Translations under genes and position numbers: made by a program
In this document: in pieces, positions 32,056 to 37,658 of the stretch
How positions within the stretch are numbered: position 1 is the first letter of the stretch
How the letters are laid out: every line of letters starts with the position of its first letter
Notes under the pieces: generated by a model
The model's input: only the letters and a program-made list of their open reading frames with translations
The model's database searches: none
What the model was told of the DNA's origin: nothing
Assembly: GCF_001542405.1 (NCBI RefSeq)
Contig: NZ_LNCD01000058.1
Location: forward strand, 10,995-48,652
DNA from: Rhizobium altiplani
Lineage (GTDB): Bacteria > Pseudomonadota > Alphaproteobacteria > Rhizobiales > Rhizobiaceae
Reading direction: 5' to 3'
Length of the DNA: 37,658 bases

Positions 32056-32185
32056 GCAATGCGTATTGCCGCTTCGTGCTCTCGGTGTTCTCGAACACCT
32101 GACGAAGTGAGGACTGGCGGACGTAGAGGAATGCATCGCGCTGCAGGTGATTAGCCCTAATCTTCATGGCATTATCAGTAGACAT
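32056..32185 (-). pseudogene. N-terminal fragment of a large serine recombinase
   Basis: ATG 32185 starts MSTDNAMKIRANHLQRDAFL then YVRQSSLRQVFENTESTKRQ and YALRDRAL. 'A.LYVRQS...QV..N.ES...QY.L...A' is the start of the resolvase catalytic domain, with the nucleophile Ser in 'RQSS'. Homology stops near 32056. It overlaps the upstream gene by 11 nt (32175-32185), indicating an original operon. Confidence 0.75.
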
Positions 32186-32444
32186 GGCCTCCTCCTGTCT
32201 CTGCCGCCAGCACCATATTGGCGAGTATGTGCACGAGCTGGCGATCGTGCGCGACCAGGGACGTTGTCTTGAGCCGAGGCGTCGACGGCGACCGCGCTAT
32301 CGCTGGTTCATGCGGCGCGATCAGCACTGCCAGGCCGCGCCACAGTCCGTGAAAGACGATGGCGCCCATGCGCCTGGCGCAAGCCGTACCGCAAACAACA
32401 TCGGCGTGCAGCGCTTCGTAAACATCCTTGCCGTTCGCCGGCAT
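32175..32444 (-). CDS. Small protein of a recombinase module
   Basis: An 89-residue frame, MPANGKDVYEALHADVVCGT then 'CARRMGAIVFHGLWRGLAVL' and 'VAHDRQLVHILANMVLAAET'. It sits between a helix-turn-helix gene and the recombinase start, overlapping the latter, as expected for a co-translated mobile-element operon. The family is not recognised; it may be damaged. Confidence 0.4.
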   Translation of the reverse strand: MPANGKDVYEALHADVVCGTACARRMGAIVFHGLWRGLAVLIAPHEPAIARSPSTPRLKTTSLVAHDRQLVHILANMVLAAETGGGHVY

Positions 32445-32466
32445 GGCGATTGCCTGCGTCTGCTCG

Positions 32467-32919
32467 TCACCGTTCCTTTTTTTTACGCGCTACTGCGCGT
32501 TCGATACTGCGAGGATGGACGCTGACGCCCAGTCTCGAATGCACCAGTTCCGCCAGCGAACGGGCCTGCAGTTCACCGTTCGCATCGAGATGCTCCTCGA
32601 CGAGACGCATGACCTCGCCGGTAAGCTTGTGAGCTGACTTCGGCCCGCGGGTGCGCGGCAAGAGGCCGGCAATGCCATCGCGCTCGAACGCGGCCTCCGC
32701 TTGATAGTAGGTCTGCCGAGACAGCCCGAAAAGCGCGGCCGCATCGGCTTTGTTGGTGCCGTCTTGGCGTGCGTGACGAAGCATCTCGTACTTCACTTGC
32801 ACGAGATCGAGCGGATCGAAGAAACCTGCTTCCCGGAACCAGGGGGCGCGGAGACCCTCGGGTCTGGGGTTGAGAGCGCCCATCTGGCGCAGGCGATCAC
32901 GCTTGCTTTCTTTGGTCAT
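32467..32919 (-). CDS. Helix-turn-helix protein of a recombinase module
   Basis: A 150-residue DNA-binding protein, MTKESKRDRLRQMGALNPRP then 'LDLVQVKYEMLRHARQDGTN', a clear helix-turn-helix 'KADAAALFGLSRQTYYQAEA' and 'GPKSAHKLTGEVMRLVEEHL'. Its C-terminal half ('SLAELVHSRLGVSVHPRSIE') carries a second winged-helix-like motif similar to those of transposase N-termini. It is the first gene of the operon that ends in the truncated serine recombinase, and may regulate or assist recombination. GAGGCG lies upstream of ATG 32919. Confidence 0.7.
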   Translation of the reverse strand: MTKESKRDRLRQMGALNPRPEGLRAPWFREAGFFDPLDLVQVKYEMLRHARQDGTNKADAAALFGLSRQTYYQAEAAFERDGIAGLLPRTRGPKSAHKLTGEVMRLVEEHLDANGELQARSLAELVHSRLGVSVHPRSIERAVARKKKER

Positions 32920-33043
32920 AGGCGCCTCTGTGTGTAATGTCAAATATGCCGCTGACTGATTTGAGCGTCAATCGAATTATATCGAATATTCGGCCGATTC
33001 CTTACATAATCACGACAAATCGCATCATGAGTCTCCCCATAAT

Positions 33044-33053
33044 CGCTTAAGCG
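33044..33053. repeat. Palindrome CGCTTAAGCG in an AT-rich intergenic region
   Basis: A perfect 10-bp palindrome flanked by ATAAT and ATAATTAT, between the DUF5372 gene end and the helix-turn-helix gene. It may be an operator or recombination site of the module. Confidence 0.4.
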
Positions 33054-33098
33054 GCATAATTATCTTGACATTTTCGGCGTAATTTACTTGAGGCATCT

Positions 33099-33362
33099 TC
33101 ACTCTCCATGGCGGTCCTTGATGTGAGCAATCAATGAAGCCAGCGCCAATAGATCGTCCGGGCGCGAGAAGGACCGACCTGCCGCGATCTGCCCGAAAGC
33201 GTCGGCATCATCGACATCGGTCCAAGAGGCTGGCAACGAACGCAGTCGTCCTCGGGCGTCGTAGAACATGACGCGGTCTTCGCCCCAGTTCTGCTTTCGT
33301 GTCGCGAGAACAAAACGCTCGCCGCGCCAGGGATGAAACGGGTGCGTGACCGCGAACTCTAT
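33099..33362 (-). CDS. DUF5372-family protein, start unclear
   Basis: The minus strand reads EFAVTHPFHPWRGERFVLAT then 'RKQNWGEDRVMFYDARGRLR' and 'SLPASWTDVDDADAFGQIAA', ending 'LALASLIAHIKDRHGE' with TGA at 33101-33099. The 'VTHPFHP..G..F.L......WGE.RV.F.D..G...SLP..WTDV' pattern is that of DUF5372 proteins, usually found beside serine recombinases. No ATG, GTG or TTG precedes the conserved start in this frame; the codon before GAG-TTC is ATA (33362-33360), perhaps a lost ATG. An IS21 piece begins just upstream. Confidence 0.65.
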   Translation of the reverse strand: MEFAVTHPFHPWRGERFVLATRKQNWGEDRVMFYDARGRLRSLPASWTDVDDADAFGQIAAGRSFSRPDDLLALASLIAHIKDRHGE

Positions 33363-33400
33363 GCGCGCTCTACTCTCACCTCAAACTGCAGTCTTGGACT

Positions 33401-33563
33401 TGGAAGGCCAAGGTCGAAGGTAGCGATCTCATCGTCGAGCGCTGGATCCTGGCACGGCTGAGAAACGACCGTTTCTTCAGCCTTGTCGATCTCAACGTGC
33501 GGATCAGCCAGCTTCTCGACGATCTCAATAGTCGGCCGATGCGCCGGGTTGGCAAATCCCGGC
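33401..33563 (+). pseudogene. istA: Fragment of IS21-family transposase IstA
   Basis: The plus strand encodes KAKVEGSDLIVERWILARLR then NDRFFSLVDLNVRISQLLDD and LNSRPMRRVGKSRR. This is the conserved C-terminal block of IstA ('KAKVE....VERWIL..LR...FFSL.ELN..I..L...LN.RPMR..G.SR'). Neither the catalytic core nor istB is present. Confidence 0.75.
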
Positions 33564-33717
33564 GGCAGCGAAATGATCCACATGATGCGTAAGCGGCAGG
33601 CGAGGTTTGCCTATAATCCTCGTCCGTCAATCGCCGAGCAATTCGAGTTTATTGCTGCCTGAGCCGCTGCGCGCATAGCTCCCCATGCGTGACCTCGATA
33701 CCGATTTGCGACAAAAC

Positions 33718-34225
33718 CCGATGATCGGCCGGACGGAAAACCGCTTCAGCCTCAAGCCGGACTATGCGACAGCGCCTACGGCTCGGCGGACAACCTCGCC
33801 TGGCTGGTCAGGGAAAAGCAGATCGCCCCACATATTCCGGTCTTCGACAGGTCGAACCGGACGGATGGAACCTTCTCGAGCCCCGACTTCGTCTAGGATG
33901 GCGAAAACGAACACTACATCTGCCCGGCGGGCAAGGAACTGAAGCAGTTCCATTGGAACTATGAGACGCCGAGAACGGGAATTACGGCCGAAGGCACCCG
34001 GCTCTACAGGGTCAGGAAAAGGGATTGTGACGCCTGCGAACTCAAGCCGCGCTACTGCCCGAACATGCCGATGCGCAAGGTACCCAGCGACCTCCACTAG
34101 GATGCCCGCGACCCGAGCGCTTGCGCCCACGCCGGACTATGGAAAATCACGGCATCACCGCAAGAAGGTGGAGATCCTGTTCGCCCACCTCAAGCGCATC
34201 CTGAAGATGGCGCGTCTGAGATTGC
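33718..34225 (+). pseudogene. Decayed IS1182-type DDE transposase
   Basis: Pieces in shifting frames: 'MIGRTENRFSLKPD', 'SAYGSADNLAWLVREKQIAP' 'HIPVFDRSNRTDGTFSSPDF', a TAG, 'HYICPAGKELKQFHWNYETP' 'RTGITAEGTRLYRVRKRDCD', another TAG, and finally 'KKVEILFAHLKRILKMARLR' with the catalytic Glu region. All match the C-terminal half of the IS1182 family. At least two stops and two shifts make it dead. The 289 bp after it hold nothing I recognise. Confidence 0.75.
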
Positions 34226-34514
34226 GAGTCCCATGTAGAGCACGCGAACGATCACGTTGGCGAGTTTTTCAGCGATATCAGCGCGCAGGAGACATGACGC
34301 TGCCGCGGAGTTCTGCCAGCGTTCGGGCCCGCGCGATGACGCCTTTATGACCGACATGAAGGCACACTCAAGTCGTACGGACTTGTCGCTGGCAACGTCT
34401 GCTTTCGGGAAGCGACCAAGCTGATCTCTCCGTCCGGCATGTCCGTTTCGAGGAGTCGCAGGGCCTGTTGCCGCATCCGGAAATGCAGCGGCGATACCTC
34501 ACGCCGCACTGGGA

Positions 34515-35309
34515 TCAAAATTTGCCCGCGCTGATGATGAGCGCTGGCATGTCGAATTCGATCGCGCCGTCACCGACCAAGAAGGGGCAGAGCGCCGTCT
34601 GCGACTCCTTGCGAAGCCGCTCGAATTGTTGGTCATCGAGTATGCCGCCGAGCGTCCACACACAGGCGCGCTCGGTCGATACCAGATCATCTATCGACGC
34701 AAAGCGAACTTTGCCATTGCGACGGACGATCTCCGTGCCCGCCAGATTCGCTTCATCGCAGATTCGATTCAGCCGACCGGCATTGCCGAGACTGAAAGGC
34801 GCGCGGAAGGCATTGCCGACCTCCTTGCCGAAGAGCCGATCTAGCAACAGCGCAAACGCGGAGTAGCCCGGCGAGTTCTCGACCGCGTCACATACTGCCA
34901 CCGCCAGGCGGCCGCCCGGCTTCAACACCCGCATCATCTCGGAAATCGCTTTCCGCTTATCCTCGAAGAACATGAAGCCGAACTGACTGACGACCGCATC
35001 GAATCTGTTGTCCGGAAAAGGCAGCGACTCTGCCATTCCTTCCATCCATTCGATCGCGGCAGGTTTGGCGCGGGCGACCGCCAGCATATCGGAGTTTGGG
35101 TCAAGGCCAACAACCGCGCCCGATGAACCGGCAATTTTCGCCGCCGCCAAGGTCAGGGCGCCGGTTCCGCAAGCGACGTCGAGGACGCGATCGCCCTTGC
35201 TCACCCCGGCCTCCGCAGCGACGATCGGTCCCCATTGGGCAAATAGCGCCGGCACGAAGCGGGCGTCATAGATCTCGGCAGGGCTGCGCACATCCTCAAG
35301 CGTGTCCAT
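34515..35309 (-). CDS. Class I SAM-dependent methyltransferase (UbiE/Methyltransf_11 type)
   Basis: A 264-residue soluble methyltransferase. SAM-binding motif I 'DRVLDVACGTGALTLAAAKI' (about residues 40-59), motif II acidic residue in 'VVGLDPNSDMLAVAR', motif III 'AESLPFPDNRFDAVVSQFGF' and 'RVLKPGGRLAVAVCDA'. The C-terminal half is a variable substrate domain. The substrate is unknown; similar enzymes modify small molecules. The ATG at 35309 lies directly opposite the upstream region of the divergent AraC-type gene, which may control it. Confidence 0.9.
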   Translation of the reverse strand: MDTLEDVRSPAEIYDARFVPALFAQWGPIVAAEAGVSKGDRVLDVACGTGALTLAAAKIAGSSGAVVGLDPNSDMLAVARAKPAAIEWMEGMAESLPFPDNRFDAVVSQFGFMFFEDKRKAISEMMRVLKPGGRLAVAVCDAVENSPGYSAFALLLDRLFGKEVGNAFRAPFSLGNAGRLNRICDEANLAGTEIVRRNGKVRFASIDDLVSTERACVWTLGGILDDQQFERLRKESQTALCPFLVGDGAIEFDMPALIISAGKF

Positions 35310-35334
35310 GGCTTTCCTCCACCCCGAAGGTCGG

Positions 35335-36564
35335 ATGCGGGCACATCAGGTGGATATGCCTGCGCCTACAGGATATGCTGCGGCCATGGTACATGCCCAT
35401 GATCGGACGTCTTTGTCGCTTGCCGCATCGTCCAAGATGCTCGATGCGGGACGGTCCGATCATGCCTCGCCTGCTCCGGCGGCGATAGAGCGGCTGGCCG
35501 GCGCCGATCTGCTTTCGGACGTCTTGAGCACGGTCAAGCTGACCGGCGCGCTGTTCTTCATGGTAGATGCGTCCTTTCCCTGGGGTGTGGAAGTGCCCCA
35601 GGCGACGGCTTTTTCCCCCATCATCCTGCCACGCGCCCAACACATCGTTTCCTACCACATCATCCTAAAGGGATCGGGTTTTGCGTGCATTCCAGGCGTG
35701 ACCTCTACATGGTTCGAGGCCGGCGATATCTTGGTGCTGCCGCATGGCGACCCGTATGCCATGCTGAGCGAACCCGGCCAGCCGCCGGAATTCGACATTG
35801 CAGCGACGATGAATTTCTTTCGGGACATGGCGGCAGGGAGGCTGCCTTTCACCGTCCGGGAAGGCGGCGGCGGCCATCCGAGTTGCGAATTCGTCTGCGG
35901 TTTTCTCGGCTGCGACATGCAGCCCTTCAATCCCCTATTGTCGACCCTGCCGCGCCTGTTACGGATTAGACGCTCGCCGGATGGGCGCGACGGGCTGTTG
36001 AGCCACCTGATCGACCTCACGCTAGCCGAGGCGCGCCAGCCACGGGTCGGGGGCAACTCCATACGGCTGAGATTGAGCGAACTGGTCTTCGTGGAGGTGA
36101 TGCGTCGCCATCTGGAGAACCTGACAAACCGTGATACGGGTTGGCTTTCGGGCCTGCGCGATCCCGCCATCGGCAAGGTCCTTGTCATGTTTCACGAGCA
36201 GCCTGCCCATCCGTGGACCCTGAACGAATTGGCACGTCGGGCCTGTATGTCGCGCGCAGCCCTCGCGGCCCGCTTCACCAATCTCGTTGGCCACGCGCCG
36301 ATGCAGTATCTGACGTTTTGGCGCATGCAGATCGCCGCGCGCCTGCTTGGAGACGGCGCGATGAAGGTGGCCGCCGTCGGTCGCGAGATCGGCTATCAAT
36401 CCGAGGCTGCCTTCAGTCGGGCCTTCAAAAGGACCGTCGGCGTTTCACCCGCTGTATGGCGCGGGAATGCTGCTGGAGCAAACCGATGCGCGACGACGTC
36501 CGCTTCGCGCGCACACAACTCCCCATCACGGCAGCCTCAAGAGGGTTCCCCGAAGACAAGGTAG
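35335..36564 (+). CDS. AraC-family regulator with cupin-type sensor domain
   Basis: About 409 residues. The N-terminal half resembles the AraC-associated cupin domain ('FFMVDASFPWGVEVPQATAF', 'SYHIILKGSGFACIPG', 'FEAGDILVLPHGDPYAMLS'). The C-terminal half has two helix-turn-helix motifs: 'WTLNELARRACMSRAALAAR' 'FTNLVGHAPMQYLTFWRMQI' and 'VAAVGREIGYQSEAAFSRAF' 'KRTVGVSPAVWR'. ATG 35335 is chosen (GAAGG upstream); 35302 would overlap the divergent methyltransferase start, and 35386 is also possible. A tail of about 30 Ser/Arg-rich residues after the domain is unusual and may reflect a lost stop. Probably regulates the divergent methyltransferase. Confidence 0.88.
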   Translation: MRAHQVDMPAPTGYAAAMVHAHDRTSLSLAASSKMLDAGRSDHASPAPAAIERLAGADLLSDVLSTVKLTGALFFMVDASFPWGVEVPQATAFSPIILPRAQHIVSYHIILKGSGFACIPGVTSTWFEAGDILVLPHGDPYAMLSEPGQPPEFDIAATMNFFRDMAAGRLPFTVREGGGGHPSCEFVCGFLGCDMQPFNPLLSTLPRLLRIRRSPDGRDGLLSHLIDLTLAEARQPRVGGNSIRLRLSELVFVEVMRRHLENLTNRDTGWLSGLRDPAIGKVLVMFHEQPAHPWTLNELARRACMSRAALAARFTNLVGHAPMQYLTFWRMQIAARLLGDGAMKVAAVGREIGYQSEAAFSRAFKRTVGVSPAVWRGNAAGANRCATTSASRAHNSPSRQPQEGSPKTR

Positions 36565-36642
36565 AACGAAGAGGGGGCGAATTCGTCGTTGGCGATCTCA
36601 ACTCCCGTCTGCCCAATCAGCACGCCTGCGACCAGGCAACCG

Positions 36643-36763
36643 GCCGTCTACCCCGATTAGCTCGACCGAGACGATCATCTTCAACTGCCCTGCCAACGAG
36701 TGATCCTTTCAGAAAAGGCACCCGATTATCTGAAGATCCTTACCCCACCTTTTTCCCGCTCCC
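36643..36763 (-). mobile_element. Left-end remnant of a second ISKra4 element
   Basis: Read on the minus strand from 36763: GGGAGCGGGAAAAAGGTGGG, the same terminal repeat as the element at 4137-5576, then a leader and the transposase start MIVSVELIGVDG (ATG at about 36685). Homology stops near 36643. Only 121 bp survive. Sequence differences from the first copy show it is an older or separate element, not a fresh duplicate. Confidence 0.75.
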
Positions 36764-37055
36764 ATCGATAATGATCGGTTATCGATGGTAGATCGACAAC
36801 GCTCGCGAATCTCTCTTGTCAGTCGCCTGAATGAGCGGATTCCCCACAAATCCGGGCGTTTTACATGGAATACCGACATACGCCCCCCCAAGAGAGGCGA
36901 CAGAGGTTAGGAGTATCTGTGGCTGCAGATGAAACTCATGCCTGCGGCGCGAATCAACAGGTTCAGATGGCAAATCCCCTACATCATCGCGTCTCTCCGA
37001 GCGCAACAAAGAGCGGCGGGCAACCGACTCTGCCTCGATCCTTTATTCTATGTTG
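36764..37055. other. No gene recognised
   Basis: No convincing coding frame between the IS tip and the LysR gene end. Not obviously repetitive. Confidence 0.35.
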
Positions 37056-37658
37056 TCAGCCGCGCCGTGCGAGCGACCGCGCGATGTCGACGATGTCGTC
37101 GCGGCCAGCGGTTGGATCCTCTTTACTCCAGGCAATCCCGAGCCCGATCCTAAAGTCGATCCCGCTTACCTTCTTCAACTCAAAGCCGCGATTGGGGAGA
37201 TCAAGCGTCCATTCCGGGGCAAAGCCGATGCCAAGCCCGGCAGAGACCAGCGACACCAGCGCATAGGTATCATCGCAGCTGAAGGCAATGTTGGCGGTGA
37301 GGTCGTATTCGGCGAACTTCTCATTGAAGTAGCGTTCCGAAAACGACAGGTTCTGCCGGGAAAAGGCGATGATCTTCTGAGTGCGCAGATCGTCGATGCT
37401 GATCTCCTCCCTACCTGCCAGCGGATTGGCATGGCCGACCGCCAGGTAGTAGCGCTCATGGGCAAGCGAGACGAAGCGCAACGAGCCGATGTTTTCCACC
37501 GGGCGGATGAAGCCCAAATTGAGCTGGCCGGTCTCCAGGCCACGAATGATCTCACCGGTATTGCCCGACGCGATATGGATGCGGACATCGGGATACTTGC
37601 GGGCGATCTTGGCAAGGAAGGTTGGCAGCATGCCCATGGTGGCCGGGTAGATGCTGCC
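37056..37658 (-). CDS. LysR-family regulator, substrate-binding domain (cut by window edge)
   Basis: The minus-strand frame enters from the edge as GSIYPATMGMLPTFLAKIAR and continues KYPDVRIHIASGNTGEIIRG 'LETGQLNLGFIRPVENIGSL', 'VGHANPLAGREEISIDDLRT' and 'SAGLGIGFAPEWTLDLPNRG', stopping at 37056. These are the effector-binding lobes of a LysR regulator of the BenM/CatM-like subgroup ('GSIYPA...LP.FL', 'GLE.GQ.NLGFIRP'). The DNA-binding domain lies beyond the window. The missing part (about 95 residues) is longer than the 38 residues at position 1-116. Confidence 0.9.
   Translation of the reverse strand, partial: GSIYPATMGMLPTFLAKIARKYPDVRIHIASGNTGEIIRGLETGQLNLGFIRPVENIGSLRFVSLAHERYYLAVGHANPLAGREEISIDDLRTQKIIAFSRQNLSFSERYFNEKFAEYDLTANIAFSCDDTYALVSLVSAGLGIGFAPEWTLDLPNRGFELKKVSGIDFRIGLGIAWSKEDPTAGRDDIVDIARSLARRG

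Noticed and set aside
33359..33583. 74-codon minus-strand frame next to the DUF5372 gene
   Set aside because: The plus strand of the same stretch encodes an unmistakable IstA C-terminal block, so the minus frame is a shadow.
1..37658. CRISPR array, tRNA, rRNA or replication origin
   Set aside because: No regularly spaced direct repeats, no cloverleaf-like conserved TPsiC/acceptor sequence and no repABC or iteron set seen on either strand. A computational scan would be more sensitive.

Overview
The window looks like an accessory replicon or genomic-island segment of a rhizobial alphaproteobacterium (Rhizobium, Agrobacterium or Sinorhizobium type). Evidence: high-GC codon use; remnants of pTi/pRi-type conjugation genes (trbI, trbH) and of a pRiA4b ORF-3-like gene; DUF982, IalB and DUF5372-type proteins; and TRAP transport genes of rhizobial style. 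No tRNA, rRNA, CRISPR array or replication origin was found. A LysR gene is cut at each end of the window.

Layout. 1-2.1 kb: LysR N-terminus, XRE regulator, small conserved protein, a gap (GAPDH) 3' remnant and a frameshifted LysR gene. 2.6-5.6 kb: a scrapyard of gene pieces (trbI split by an ISAs1 remnant, trbH, pRiA4b ORF-3, NmrA) ending in a nearly full-length ISKra4-family element with recognisable terminal inverted repeats. 5.7-10.1 kb: small proteins, NhaA antiporter, ClC chloride channel. 10.2-16.2 kb: a MarR regulator surrounded by many small membrane, secreted and unknown proteins. 16.4-17.7 kb: FAD monooxygenase. 18.0-23.5 kb: an intact sensor kinase, NarL-type response regulator and TRAP transporter (small permease, large permease, Tat-type binding protein resembling alpha-keto-acid binders). 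23.7-31 kb: small membrane proteins, a decayed second nhaA, YciI-like protein, TetR with paired operators, further members of the small-protein families, and an ethanolamine-type permease with one frameshift. 31-34.3 kb: a second scrapyard (SulP, serine recombinase module, DUF5372, IS21 and IS1182 pieces). 34.5-36.6 kb: divergent methyltransferase and AraC regulator. 36.6 kb to the end: the left tip of a second ISKra4 copy and the C-terminal two thirds of a LysR regulator.

The most interesting signal is a repeated 15-bp dyad, TATCAY-NNN-RTGATA. It occurs at seven clear sites and two degenerate ones (about 8248, 10286, 10779, 10814, 12372, 13785, 14510, 14762, 28263). One site lies just before the marR gene. 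At five or six sites a -35-like hexamer lies 16-18 bp upstream of a -10 that overlaps the dyad or lies just before it. The likely targets are marR, a receiver-only response regulator, an IalB-family secreted protein, membrane proteins present in two or three paralogous copies, and several micro-proteins of 28-43 residues. I infer an undescribed MarR-controlled envelope or stress regulon made mainly of small proteins. Regulation has not been tested.
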